This document shows positions 16,891 to 27,033 of a stretch of 64,000 nt of DNA, piece by piece. The stretch is from Modestobacter sp. VKM Ac-2985. Lineage in GTDB: Bacteria > Actinomycetota > Actinomycetes > Mycobacteriales > Geodermatophilaceae. Positions within the stretch are counted from its first letter, which is position 1, and every line of letters begins with the position of its first letter. Below the pieces are notes generated by a model. That model ran no database searches and was not told the DNA's origin. It saw only the letters and a program-made list of their open reading frames with translations. Position numbers and translations under genes: made by a program. The stretch spans positions 1,045,628 through 1,109,627 of the forward strand of contig NZ_JAPVBI010000002.1 of the NCBI RefSeq assembly GCF_026967925.1, written 5' to 3'.

Positions 16891-18270
16891 TTGCCGGACC
16901 TGACATCGATCATCAAGGCCTACGACGTGCGCGGGGTCGTCCCCGACCAGTGGGACGAGACCGTCGCCCGCGCCATCGGGACCGCCTTCGCCGAGTTCGT
17001 GCACCAGGAGACGGGCGCGACCTCGGTCGTCACCGCGCACGACATGCGCGACTCCTCGATCCCGCTGTCCCGGGCCTTCGCGGAGGGCGTGCTGTCCCGC
17101 GGGCTCGACGTCGTCGAGGCCGGCCTGGGCTCCACCGACATGCTGTACTTCGCCGCCGGCTCGCTGGAGATGCCGGGTGCGATGTTCACCGCCAGCCACA
17201 ACCCGGCGCAGTACAACGGCATCAAGCTCTGCCGGTCCGGCGCCGCACCGATCGGCCAGGAGTCCGGGCTGGTCCAGATCCGGGAGTGGGCCGAGCAGCT
17301 CCTGGACGGGGCGACCGTGTTCGATCGCGACCCGGGCCGCCTGGGCACGGTCAGTGGTCGGGACGTCGCCGTCGAGTACGCCGCGTACCTGCGGAACCTG
17401 GTCGACCTCTCCGGCATCCGGCCGCTGAAGGTCGTCGTCGACGCCGGGAACGGGATGGGCGGGCACACCGTCCCCGTGGTGCTCTCCGGCCTGCCGCTGG
17501 AGATCGTGCCGATGTACTTCGAGCTCGACGGGTCCTTCCCCAACCACGAGGCGAACCCGCTGGACCCGGCGAACCTGGTCGACCTGCAGGCGGGGGTGCG
17601 CGAGCACGGCGCCGACATCGGCCTGGCCTTCGACGGCGACGCCGACCGCTGCTTCATCATCGACGAGCGCGGTGAGCCGGTGAGCCCCTCGGCGATCACC
17701 GGGCTGGTCGCCGTCCGTGAGCTCGCCAAGGGCACCGGGACGGTGATCATCCACAACCTGATCACCTCCCGGGCGGTGCCGGAGATCGTCCGCGAGCACG
17801 GCGGGGAGCCGGTGCGCACCCGGGTCGGGCACTCCTTCATCAAGGCGGAGATGGCCCGCACCGACGCCGTCTTCGGCGGTGAGCACTCCGCGCACTACTA
17901 CTTCCGCGACTTCTGGCGGGCCGACACCGGCATGCTCGCCGCGATGCACGTGCTGGCCGCGCTCGGCGAGCAGTCCCGCCCGCTGTCGGAGCTGACCGCC
18001 TCGTACGAGCGCTACGTGGCCTCGGGCGAGATCAACTCCACGGTCGCCGACCAGGACGGCCGGGTGGCCGCCGTCCGCGAGGTCTACGGCGACCAGGACG
18101 GGGTGACCTTCGACGACCTCGACGGCCTGACGGTCTCCCTGCCCGACGGCGCGTGGTTCAACCTGCGGGCCAGCAACACCGAGCCCCTGCTGCGGTTGAA
18201 CGTCGAGGCGGCCGACGCAGCCCGCATGACGCAGGTGCGCGACGAGGTGCTCGAGGTGGTCCGCGCATGA
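16891..18270 (+). CDS. manB: Phosphomannomutase/phosphoglucomutase
   Basis: A 459-residue alpha-D-phosphohexomutase interconverting mannose-6-phosphate and mannose-1-phosphate. The start IIKAYDVRGVVP is the conserved domain-1 opening, TASHNPAQYNG near residue 98 holds the phosphorylated serine, DGDADR near 247 is the magnesium loop, GGEHSAHYYFRDF is the sugar-binding loop and RASNTEPLLRLNVEA binds the phosphate. TTG start with a GAGGATGAG ribosome-binding site. Equivalent to pmmA/Rv3257c. The stop overlaps the next ATG by four bases. Confidence 0.94.
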   Translation: MPDLTSIIKAYDVRGVVPDQWDETVARAIGTAFAEFVHQETGATSVVTAHDMRDSSIPLSRAFAEGVLSRGLDVVEAGLGSTDMLYFAAGSLEMPGAMFTASHNPAQYNGIKLCRSGAAPIGQESGLVQIREWAEQLLDGATVFDRDPGRLGTVSGRDVAVEYAAYLRNLVDLSGIRPLKVVVDAGNGMGGHTVPVVLSGLPLEIVPMYFELDGSFPNHEANPLDPANLVDLQAGVREHGADIGLAFDGDADRCFIIDERGEPVSPSAITGLVAVRELAKGTGTVIIHNLITSRAVPEIVREHGGEPVRTRVGHSFIKAEMARTDAVFGGEHSAHYYFRDFWRADTGMLAAMHVLAALGEQSRPLSELTASYERYVASGEINSTVADQDGRVAAVREVYGDQDGVTFDDLDGLTVSLPDGAWFNLRASNTEPLLRLNVEAADAARMTQVRDEVLEVVRA

Positions 18271-18473
18271 GCGGCCCGGCCGCCGGCGGCGGGACGCTGG
18301 GCATCGACCCCGAGCTGCTCGCGATCCTCGCCTGCCCGGACACGCACCACACGCCGCTCACCGTCGACGTCGAGGCGAGCGAGCTGGTCTGCCCGAGCTG
18401 CTCCCGCGCCTTCCCGGTGCGCGACGGCATCCCGGTGCTGCTGCTCGACGAGGCCCGGCAGCGCAGCTCATGA
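18267..18473 (+). CDS. Trm112-like zinc-ribbon small protein
   Basis: A 68-residue protein of the Trm112p/UPF0434 family. LAILACPDTHHTPL and LVCPSCSRAFPVRDGIPVLL give C-x-n-C-P-x-C positions for a small zinc ribbon followed by the conserved hydrophobic tail. In other organisms such proteins activate methyltransferases; the partner here is unknown. ATGA overlaps on both sides place it firmly in the manB - SIS gene operon. Confidence 0.85.
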   Translation: MSGPAAGGGTLGIDPELLAILACPDTHHTPLTVDVEASELVCPSCSRAFPVRDGIPVLLLDEARQRSS

Positions 18474-19612
18474 CCTCGCCCGAGCTCGCCGAGGAGGTCC
18501 TCGACGACCTCGAGCTGCTGCGTGCCCGCGACCCCCGGGGGCTGCTGCCGGCGGTCGCGGGTGCCGGGGCCCAGGTCCGGGAGACGACGCAGCTGACCCA
18601 GGAGGCCGGGCTGCAGCGGGCCACCTCGGGCGGCCGCCCGCGTGGGCTCGTGATCGTCGGGCGGCGCGAGGGAGCGGTCGCCGCGGCGGTGCTGCGGGCG
18701 CTGCTCGGGCCGGCCAGCCCGGTGACCGTGGACGTCGTCCCGGGGCCGGACCTGCCGGTCTGGATGGGTCCCTCGGACATCGCGGTGGTGGCGACCCGGA
18801 CCGGCGCGGGCCGGTACGCCGTCACCCCCGCCTACGAGGCCGCCCGCCGCGGCGTCGTGCTGGTCGGCATCGGCGCCGAGGGCGCCCCGCTGCACGGCGC
18901 GTGCGCCAGCGCCCGGGCGCCCTACGTGCCGCTGCCGGCCTCCCGGGTGCAGCACACCGCGTTGTGGTCGCTGCTCACGCCCATGCTGCTGCTCGCCGCC
19001 GAGCTGGGGCTCGTCGCGGAGGACGCCGCCGACACCGAGCTGGTGGCCGCGGCGCTGGACGAGGTGGCGGCGGAGTGCGGCCCGGCCCGTGAGTCCTTCG
19101 TGAACCCGGCGAAGACCCTGGCGCTGGAGCTGCTGGACGCGCTGCCGGTCATCGCTGCCGAGGGTCCGCTGGCCGGGGCCGCGGCCGGCCGGGTCGCCGA
19201 TCAGCTGGCCACCCTGGCCGGGCTGCCGGTGACCGGCTTCCGGCTGCCCGACCAGCGGGTCGCTGCGTGCACCGTCCTCGGCGGCCTGCTGGCGCCCGAG
19301 GAGGGGCAGGACGACTTCTTCCGGGATCGGACCGACGACGTCGGCCGCCGGCTGCGGCTGATCACCATCCGCGACGCGGACGCCGGCGAGCACGACGCCG
19401 GGGAACGCGACCCGCGGTCGGCCGGGGAGGCGATGCAGGAGGTGCTGCGCACCGCGGCGGCGCACAACGTCCCGGTCAGCGCGCTGGCCGAGCAGGCCGA
19501 ACCGGAACGGCATCCCCGGCTGGCCCGGCTGGCCCGGCAGTTGTCCGTCGCCGACTTCAGCGCCGTCTACCTGGCGCTGGCGCTGGACCACGAGCGGGCG
19601 TTCCACACCTGA
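18470..19612 (+). CDS. SIS-domain protein, phosphoglucose/phosphomannose isomerase-like (Rv3256c-like)
   Basis: A 380-residue protein of the family annotated as bifunctional phosphoglucose/phosphomannose isomerase, C-terminal. GLVIVGRREGAVAAAVL (about residues 59-75) resembles the sugar-isomerase nucleotide-like loop, and [37 protein letters not shown] has the alternating strand-helix pattern of a SIS domain. Catalytic activity is not shown: the Glu/His pair is not evident. Position between manB and manA suggests a role in hexose-phosphate supply or its control. Start ATG overlaps the Trm112-like stop. Confidence 0.78.
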   Translation: MTSPELAEEVLDDLELLRARDPRGLLPAVAGAGAQVRETTQLTQEAGLQRATSGGRPRGLVIVGRREGAVAAAVLRALLGPASPVTVDVVPGPDLPVWMGPSDIAVVATRTGAGRYAVTPAYEAARRGVVLVGIGAEGAPLHGACASARAPYVPLPASRVQHTALWSLLTPMLLLAAELGLVAEDAADTELVAAALDEVAAECGPARESFVNPAKTLALELLDALPVIAAEGPLAGAAAGRVADQLATLAGLPVTGFRLPDQRVAACTVLGGLLAPEEGQDDFFRDRTDDVGRRLRLITIRDADAGEHDAGERDPRSAGEAMQEVLRTAAAHNVPVSALAEQAEPERHPRLARLARQLSVADFSAVYLALALDHERAFHT

Positions 19613-19675
19613 CCTGGTGCACACCTCGGTGAGCGTGGTCGGCGGTTCGGCCGTGGACGCCGCTGAGTGCGGAGG

Positions 19676-19681
19676 TATGGT
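19676..19681 (+). promoter_or_regulatory. -10 hexamer for leaderless manA
   Basis: TATGGT lies eight bases before the manA ATG with no ribosome-binding site between, so the transcript is probably leaderless. Confidence 0.5.
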
Positions 19682-19689
19682 CCGGCGCG

Positions 19690-20865
19690 ATGTGGCAGAT
19701 GACGAACGCCGTGCGCCATTACCCCTGGGGATCCCGCACGGTGATCCCCGAGCTGCTCGGGCAGCCCTCACCGGCTGACCAGCCGCACGCGGAACTGTGG
19801 ATGGGGGCGCACCCGGGGCAGCCGAGCGTGCTCTCCGACGGTCGACCGCTGGACAAGGCGATCGCCATGGACCCGGAGACGATGCTGGGTGCAGAGGCCC
19901 GGCACCGCTTCGGTGACCGGCTCCCCTTCCTGATGAAGGTCCTCGCCGCGGATGAGCCGCTGTCCCTCCAGGCGCACCCGACCACCGCTCAGGCAGAGGT
20001 CGGGTTCGCGGCGGAGGAGGCCGCGGGCGTCCCGCTCGACGACCCGACACGGACCTTCAAGGACCCGTTCCACAAGCCGGAGATCCTGCTGGCCATCACG
20101 CCGGTCGAGGCGCTCTGCGGCTTCCGCCCGCTGGTCGAGTCGCTGCACTGCCTGGCCAAGCTCCAGCTGACGGAGCTGCTGCCCACGGTCGCCGCGCTCG
20201 CCCACGGGGGCCTGCGGACCGCGATCCCCCAGCTGCTCGCCCTGTCCGAGCGGCGCCGGGAGTCGCTGGTCAGCGCGGTCGCGGAGAAGGCGGCGAGCTT
20301 CGTCGCCAAGCACGACCCCGAGTTCATCAACACCTACCGCTGGGCGGAGAACCTCGCCGAGGCGTACCCGGGTGACCCCGGCGTGGTCATCTCGCTGCTG
20401 TGCAACCACCTGACGCTGGCGCCGGGTGAGGCGGTCTTCCTGCCCGCCGGGAACCTGCACGCCTACCTCAGTGGTGCCGGGGTGGAGGTGATGGCCAGCT
20501 CGGACAACGTGCTCCGCGGCGGGCTGACGAGCAAGCACGTCGACCTGGCGGCGTTGATCGAGGTCCTGGACTTCACCGACGGCAAGGTGCCGGTCATCCA
20601 CCCGGTGCTCGGCCGTGGTGGCCTGCGCTACCCCGTCCCGGTCGACGACTTCGACCTCACTCGCTGCCAGGTCGACGTCGACCCCGGTGTGCTCACCACG
20701 GCCGGGCCGCAGGTGGTCCTCTGCGCGGAGGGCGTCGCGGTGCTCACCGGCGCGGACGGCGACTTGACCTTGCGGCAGGGACAGTCGGCGTTCGTGCCCG
20801 CCGGGCAGGCGGTCACCGCCCGCGGGCCCGCGGTGCTCTACCGCGCCACCACCGCGCAGCCCTGA
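19690..20865 (+). CDS. manA: Mannose-6-phosphate isomerase, class I
   Basis: A 391-residue zinc cupin interconverting fructose-6-phosphate and mannose-6-phosphate. Zinc ligands are recognisable: Gln and His in SLQAHPT (about 95-97), Glu in FHKPEI (about 129) and His in NLHAYLSG (about 257). The start MWQMTNAVRHYPWGSR is typical of class I enzymes. It feeds the phosphomannomutase and GDP-mannose steps in the same region. A short gap and own hexamer separate it from the SIS gene. Confidence 0.94.
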   Translation: MWQMTNAVRHYPWGSRTVIPELLGQPSPADQPHAELWMGAHPGQPSVLSDGRPLDKAIAMDPETMLGAEARHRFGDRLPFLMKVLAADEPLSLQAHPTTAQAEVGFAAEEAAGVPLDDPTRTFKDPFHKPEILLAITPVEALCGFRPLVESLHCLAKLQLTELLPTVAALAHGGLRTAIPQLLALSERRRESLVSAVAEKAASFVAKHDPEFINTYRWAENLAEAYPGDPGVVISLLCNHLTLAPGEAVFLPAGNLHAYLSGAGVEVMASSDNVLRGGLTSKHVDLAALIEVLDFTDGKVPVIHPVLGRGGLRYPVPVDDFDLTRCQVDVDPGVLTTAGPQVVLCAEGVAVLTGADGDLTLRQGQSAFVPAGQAVTARGPAVLYRATTAQP

Positions 20866-20903
20866 CGGGACCGCAGGGCCACCGGGCGGGGTGCTCCGGC
20901 GGG

Positions 20904-21024
20904 TAGGATCGACGACGGCACGAGCCCCGCCGAAGCCTCGGCATGCTCGCTCGCCCCGCAGCCGCGGGGACACAGCGACCGACAGAGCCCGCCCGTCCCG
21001 GGCAGGGCCGGACACTGGAGCGAC
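20904..21024 (+). promoter_or_regulatory. sahH promoter (TAGGAT) and long structured 5' leader
   Basis: TAGGAT at 20904-20909 would start transcription near 20916, leaving about 109 bases before the sahH ATG. Unlike most genes here, this leader is long and holds two hairpins: CCCCGC/GCGGGG around AGCC (20954-20969) and GCCCG/CGGGC just downstream. A GGAG ribosome-binding site sits just before the ATG. The core sequences I know for SAH or SAM riboswitches are not evident. Confidence 0.4.
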
Positions 21025-22505
<1,481 letters not shown>

Positions 22506-22509
<4 letters not shown>

Positions 22510-22575
22510 AAGGACCCCCTTGCCCCCCACCACGAGCAAGCTCGCGGCGGGGCCCTGCAAGGGGGCCGTTCCAGC
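22506..22575 (+). repeat. Dispersed hairpin repeat, copy A (after sahH stop)
   Basis: One base after the sahH TGA begins GGACCCCCTTGC (22512-22523), which pairs with GCAAGGGGGCC (22557-22567) apart from one bulged A. Inside is a nested hairpin with CCCCCACC, GAGC-AA-GCTC and a GG-GGGG side. A second copy in reverse orientation lies at 28730-28793 with two compensatory base-pair changes. The 3' flank GGCCGTTCCAGC recurs at 22609-22620. Probably also works as a transcription terminator. Confidence 0.75.
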
Positions 22576-22646
22576 ACGTCACGAGCTCGGCGCTGGCCCC
22601 TGAAGGGTGGCCGTTCCAGCTGCGACAGGGGCTCTGAGCTGCACGT

Positions 22647-22683
22647 TCCGCCCCGTCCGGGGAGATCTCCCGGGCGGGGCGGA
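22647..22683. terminator. Strong hairpin between sahH and mtrA
   Basis: TCCGCCCC and GGGGCGGA form the outer arms and CCGGG/CCCGG an inner stem across AGATC, giving a near-continuous stem of about 15 pairs. It lies 36 bases before the mtrA start, so it may end sahH readthrough or act as an operator near the mtrA promoter. Confidence 0.5.
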
Positions 22684-22718
22684 CCGTTTCCTGGACTCGG
22701 TCGCGCAGAATGGGTCCC

Positions 22719-23426
22719 GTGCCACCTTCAGCTCCCACTGCCGGGACCAGCCGCGGCCGCGTCCTCGTCGTCGACGACGACGCCGCCCTCGCCGAGATGC
22801 TGGGCATCGTGCTGCGCCGGGAGGGCTATGAACCGGCGTTCGTCTCCGACGGGGCACGAGCCGTGGCCACCTTCCAGCAGGTCCGCCCCGACCTGGTCCT
22901 GCTGGACCTGATGCTGCCGGGCCGCAACGGCCTGCAGATCTGCGCCGACATCCGCACCCAGTCCACCGTGCCGATCGTGATGCTGACCGCCAAGGGCGAC
23001 ACGATCGACGTCGTCCAGGGGCTGGAGGCCGGGGCCGACGACTACGTGACCAAGCCGTTCAAGCCGGTCGAGCTGGTCGCGCGGGTGCGGGCACAGCTGC
23101 GCCGCGGAGAGACCGGTCAGGCAGAGAGCCTGGCCATCGGTGACGTGCAGATCGACGTCCCGGCGCACCAGGTCACCCGGGACGGCGAGGCGATCGCCCT
23201 GACCCCGCTGGAGTTCGACCTGCTGGTGGCCCTGGCTCGCAAGCCCCGACAGGTGTTCACCCGCGAGCTGCTGCTCGAGCAGGTGTGGGGCTACCGGCAC
23301 GCGGCGGACACCCGGCTGGTGAACGTGCACGTCCAGCGGTTGCGCGCGAAGGTGGAGCGCGACCCCGAGAAGCCCGAGGTGGTCCTCACCGTCCGCGGGG
23401 TGGGCTACAAGGCGGGCCCGCCGTGA
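22719..23426 (+). CDS. mtrA: Response regulator MtrA
   Basis: A 235-residue OmpR/PhoB-type regulator. The receiver domain has the acidic pair in LVVDDDAALAEML, the phosphorylated Asp in DLMLPGRNG, Thr in MLTAKGD and Lys in TKPFKPVEL. The C-terminal winged helix holds LTPLEFDLLVALARKP and VWGYRHAADTRLVNVHVQRLRAKVE, close to mycobacterial MtrA. MtrA controls replication and cell-wall and division genes. GTG 22719 is seven bases after CAGAAT, a weak leaderless -10; ATG 22710 is the alternative start. It heads the mtrA-mtrB-lpqB operon. Confidence 0.95.
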   Translation: MPPSAPTAGTSRGRVLVVDDDAALAEMLGIVLRREGYEPAFVSDGARAVATFQQVRPDLVLLDLMLPGRNGLQICADIRTQSTVPIVMLTAKGDTIDVVQGLEAGADDYVTKPFKPVELVARVRAQLRRGETGQAESLAIGDVQIDVPAHQVTRDGEAIALTPLEFDLLVALARKPRQVFTRELLLEQVWGYRHAADTRLVNVHVQRLRAKVERDPEKPEVVLTVRGVGYKAGPP

Positions 23427-23440
23427 CCTGGGCACCCCAC

Positions 23441-23490
23441 CGGTCGCGAGCACCTCGCCGGTCGTGAGCACCTCGCCGGTCGTGCGCACC
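23441..23490 (+). repeat. 18-bp tandem repeat across the mtrB start
   Basis: CGGTCGCGAGCACCTCGC, CGGTCGTGAGCACCTCGC and a third partial unit lie head to tail. Two units contain in-frame GTG codons (23464 and 23482), so the repeat duplicates the candidate mtrB start. Low-copy repeats of this kind can change by slippage. Confidence 0.8.
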
Positions 23491-25203
23491 GCCACCGGGG
23501 CGCCGGCCGCCGACCCGGTGGGCGTGGCGGCACCGGGCAGCGCCGCCCCCGGTCCCCGTCCTGCCCGTCGTCCGCCATCGGCCCGGGTGCGCCGCCGGGT
23601 GCGCCGCGCGCGGCGGCGCGCACTGGTCCTCGGGGGGCGCAGCCTGCGCCGCGCCCTGCACGCCTGGCGGTCCTCGCTCCAGCTGCGGATCGGCGCCATC
23701 ACCATGCTGGTCGCCAGCACCGTGGTGGTGATCGTGAGCCTGGTGCTCTTCAGCCAGATCAGCGACCAGCTGCTCCGGGTCAAACGCGACGCCGCCATCG
23801 ACCAGGCGCTGAACGGGGTGGCGTACGCCCAGACCGAGGTCAGTGGCATCGCCACCGGCGACTCGGCGAGCGTGCGGTCCACGCTCGCCCGCACCGTCAC
23901 GGGGCTGACCTCCCGCGGCGGCGCGGCGGGTGACTTCGACGTCGTGATGGTCTACGGCTCCGGTGACCAGGAACGCCCGGCGTGGAGCCGGCTGGAGATC
24001 TACCCCGCCCTCCCCGCCGACCTCCGGGCGGAGGTGGCCGACGGATCACCGGCCTACCGGTACGCGTCGGTGCCCAGCGGGCAGGGCGAGCCCGTGCCCA
24101 CCCTGGTGGTCGGGGCGCCCGTGCCCACCGACGCCCGCAGCGGCGACCGGGTTGAGGTCTACTTCGCCTTCCCGCTGGACCAGGAGCAGGAGAGCCTGGG
24201 GCTGATCCGCAGCACCGTGGTGATCAGCGGGACCGCGCTCGTGCTCTTCGTCGTGGGCATCGGCGTCCTGGTGACCCGGCTGGTCGTCGGCCCGGTGCGT
24301 CGCGCCGCCGGAGGTGCACAGCGGCTGGCGGCCGGGCACCTGGAGGAGCGCCTGGCCGTGCGCGGCGAGGACGACCTCGCGCGGCTGGCCACGAGCTTCA
24401 ACGCGATGGCCGAGAGCCTGCAGAAGCAGATCACCCAGCTGGAGGGCCTCTCGCAGCTGCAGCAGCGGTTCACCTCCGACGTCTCGCACGAGCTGCGCAC
24501 GCCGCTGACCACGGTGCAGATGGCGGCGGACGTGCTGCACGAGGCGCGCGGGGACTTCGACCCGGCCGTCGCCCGCTCCGCGGAGCTGCTGCGGGCGGAG
24601 CTGGACCGTTTCGAGGGGCTGCTGACCGATCTGCTGGAGATCAGCCGGTACGACGCCGGCGCGGCGACGCTGGAGGCGGAGGCGCAGGACCTCGGCCCGC
24701 TGGTCGAGCGGGTCGCCGCCGGGATGACCGTGCTCGCCGAGCGGCACGGCTGCACCCTGGAGGTCGCCGTCCCGACGTCGGCGGTCATCGCGGAGGTGGA
24801 CGGGCGACGGGTGGAGCGGGTGCTGCGCAACCTGATCGGCAACGCGATCGAACACGGGCAGGGGCAGCCCGTCGAGATCACCCTGGCCGCGAACCGTTCG
24901 GCGACGGCGATCACGGTCCGCGACCACGGTGTCGGCCTGGACCCGGTGGCGGCCCAGCACGTGTTCGACCGGTTCTGGCGCGCCGACCCCTCCCGGATGC
25001 GCACCGTGGGCGGCAGCGGCCTCGGCCTGTCCATCAGCCTGGAGGACGCCCGGCTGCACGGTGGCTGGCTGCAGGTGTGGGGCCAGCCCGGGCAGGGGGC
25101 CCAGTTCCGGCTCACCCTGCCGCTGACCGCCGGCGCAGACCTGGCCAGTTCGCCGCTCCCCCTCCGCCCGGCGCCGACGCGTGTCGTGGGGGGCGCCTCG
25201 TGA
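23464..25203 (+). CDS. mtrB: Sensor histidine kinase MtrB
   Basis: A 579-residue membrane kinase, partner of MtrA. After a basic, Pro-rich N terminus come TM1 (IGAITMLVASTVVVIVSLVL, about 76-95), an extracellular sensor of about 150 residues, TM2 (VVISGTALVLFVVGIGVLV), a HAMP linker, the H-box FTSDVSHELRTPL with phosphorylated His near residue 342, and the ATPase boxes LRNLIGNAIEHG, DHGVGL, FDRFWRAD and GGSGLGLSI. GTG 23464 lies in a tandem repeat; GTG 23482 is an equally coupled start. The 3' end overlaps lpqB by four bases. Confidence 0.94.
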   Translation: MSTSPVVRTATGAPAADPVGVAAPGSAAPGPRPARRPPSARVRRRVRRARRRALVLGGRSLRRALHAWRSSLQLRIGAITMLVASTVVVIVSLVLFSQISDQLLRVKRDAAIDQALNGVAYAQTEVSGIATGDSASVRSTLARTVTGLTSRGGAAGDFDVVMVYGSGDQERPAWSRLEIYPALPADLRAEVADGSPAYRYASVPSGQGEPVPTLVVGAPVPTDARSGDRVEVYFAFPLDQEQESLGLIRSTVVISGTALVLFVVGIGVLVTRLVVGPVRRAAGGAQRLAAGHLEERLAVRGEDDLARLATSFNAMAESLQKQITQLEGLSQLQQRFTSDVSHELRTPLTTVQMAADVLHEARGDFDPAVARSAELLRAELDRFEGLLTDLLEISRYDAGAATLEAEAQDLGPLVERVAAGMTVLAERHGCTLEVAVPTSAVIAEVDGRRVERVLRNLIGNAIEHGQGQPVEITLAANRSATAITVRDHGVGLDPVAAQHVFDRFWRADPSRMRTVGGSGLGLSISLEDARLHGGWLQVWGQPGQGAQFRLTLPLTAGADLASSPLPLRPAPTRVVGGAS

Positions 25204-26939
25204 CCGGGCCCCGTTCCGCACGGCTGGCCCCGCTCGTCGCGTTGCTCGCCGTGCTCGTGCTGGCCGGGTGCAGCACCGTGCCCAGCAGTTCCCCGACGGT
25301 GCGGATCACCCAGGCGGCTGCCCCGCCGGCCGGCGCCGTCGGCATCGAGCCGCCGGCGCCGGTACCGGGCGCGACGCCGGAGGAGGTCGTCCGTGGGTTC
25401 ATCGACGCGAACGCCAGCACCGTCCGCAACCACCCGGTGGCTCGCCAGTACCTGACCGAGGAGGCCGCAGCGGCCTGGCGCGACACGGACGGGCTGACCG
25501 TCATCAGCGGCGACTACGCCCCGGTGCGCACCGCGCCCGGCGTCGTCGAGGTCACCGCTGCCGAGGTGGGCACCGTCGACCAGCGCGGCAGCTTCACGGT
25601 CGGCACCGGCGAGGTCTACGACCACACCTTCACGCTCACCGAGGAGTCGGGGGAGTGGCGGATCAGCGACCCGCCCGACGGGCTGCTGATGCTCGAGCCG
25701 GACTTCGCCCGCACCTACGAACCCGTCGACGCCTACTTCCTGGACCAGTCCGGCACCCGGGTGGTCCCCGACCCCCGCTACCTGGTCGAGGGCGGTGCCC
25801 AGCCGAACACGCTCGTCGAGCGCCTGATCGACGGCCCGTCCCCGCAGGTCGCCGCCGGGGTGCTCAACCCGCTGGCCGGCGCGGAGCTGCGCAGCACGGT
25901 GAGCACCTCCGGTCGGACGGCGACGGTCGACCTCACCTTCCCCTCCGACGTCGACGACGCGACCCTGCAGGCGGCCTCCGCGCAGCTGGTCTGGTCCCTG
26001 GACCAGCTGGACGTGACCTCGGTGAGGGTGCTGCGCGACGGGCAGGAGCTCGGCCTGCCGGACGTGCCCGAGGAGCAGCGGGTCGACGACTGGCAGCAGT
26101 ACGACCCCGACGTCGTCCCGGCCGATGCGGTCGGGCACTACGTGGCCGACGGCGCGCTGCGTCGTGCCGCCGACGGCAGCGCCGCACCGGGGCCCGCCGG
26201 GGAGGGCGTGTACGACCTGGACTCCGCGGCGGTCTCGGTCGACGGCCGGACCGGGGCGCTCGGGCTCACCGCCGGGGTGTCGACCTCGGCGTCGCCGTCG
26301 GGGGCGCCGGCCACGCTGTACGCCGGGCAGTACGGCGAGGAGCTGGCGCCGGGGTTGACCGGCAGCAGCTTCACCGAGCCGACGACGGCCGGCACCCGGG
26401 CCGAGGTGTGGACCGTCCGGGACGGCGCCGAGGTGATCCGGCTGCCCGAGGGCGGGGCGCCGCAGACGGTCAGCGCCCCCACGCTGCCCGGGCTCGGCCG
26501 GGCGAGCACGTTCCAGCTCTCCCCGGACGGGCTGCGGGCCGCCGTGGTGATCGACGGACCCGAGGGCGGGCAGCTCTACGTCGGGACGGTGGTCCGGGCC
26601 GAGGACGCGGTCAGTGTCCGGGACCTGCGGTCGGTCACCCCGGCGATCCGGCAGGTCGTCGACGTCGCCTGGCGGAACGCCGGGTCGCTGCTCCTGCTGG
26701 CCGGTGACCCGAGCACCGGGCGCACCGTGCCGTACGAGGTGAGCGTCGACGGCTGGGGGCTCGGTGAGCTGACCACCTCGGGGCTGCCCGCGCAGCCGAC
26801 CGGCGTCGCCGCCGCGCCGGGGCGTCAGCCCCTGGTCAGCGCCGGCGGCACGCTGTGGCAACTGCCCGGGGGCAACTGGGTCACCGCTGTGCGCGGTGCC
26901 GAGCCGCTGCCGGGAGGGGCGCCCTTCTACCCGATGTGA
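25200..26939 (+). CDS. lpqB: MtrAB-associated lipoprotein LpqB
   Basis: A 579-residue lipoprotein. The signal peptide ends in the lipobox LVLAGC (cleavage before Cys), then follow a GerMN-like domain (about residues 200-310, with LVERLIDGPSPQV and VDLTFPSD) and a C-terminal beta-propeller-like region. LpqB binds the extracellular part of MtrB and tunes its activity in actinobacteria. GTG start overlaps the mtrB stop (GTGA), fixing the start against a longer open frame. Third gene of the operon. Confidence 0.94.
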   Translation: MTGPRSARLAPLVALLAVLVLAGCSTVPSSSPTVRITQAAAPPAGAVGIEPPAPVPGATPEEVVRGFIDANASTVRNHPVARQYLTEEAAAAWRDTDGLTVISGDYAPVRTAPGVVEVTAAEVGTVDQRGSFTVGTGEVYDHTFTLTEESGEWRISDPPDGLLMLEPDFARTYEPVDAYFLDQSGTRVVPDPRYLVEGGAQPNTLVERLIDGPSPQVAAGVLNPLAGAELRSTVSTSGRTATVDLTFPSDVDDATLQAASAQLVWSLDQLDVTSVRVLRDGQELGLPDVPEEQRVDDWQQYDPDVVPADAVGHYVADGALRRAADGSAAPGPAGEGVYDLDSAAVSVDGRTGALGLTAGVSTSASPSGAPATLYAGQYGEELAPGLTGSSFTEPTTAGTRAEVWTVRDGAEVIRLPEGGAPQTVSAPTLPGLGRASTFQLSPDGLRAAVVIDGPEGGQLYVGTVVRAEDAVSVRDLRSVTPAIRQVVDVAWRNAGSLLLLAGDPSTGRTVPYEVSVDGWGLGELTTSGLPAQPTGVAAAPGRQPLVSAGGTLWQLPGGNWVTAVRGAEPLPGGAPFYPM

Positions 26940-27033
26940 GCGGACGACGCCGGCCGTCGTCCCCACGCCCGCCCCGGGTCCCCAGCGCCGCGCTGGGCGA
27001 CCGGGCGCGGCCGAGGACCGGCAGGCTGTCGGC

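Noticed and set aside
20916-21024. SAH or SAM-IV riboswitch upstream of sahH
   Set aside because: The conserved core sequences I know for these classes are not visible. Kept only as an unclassified structured leader.
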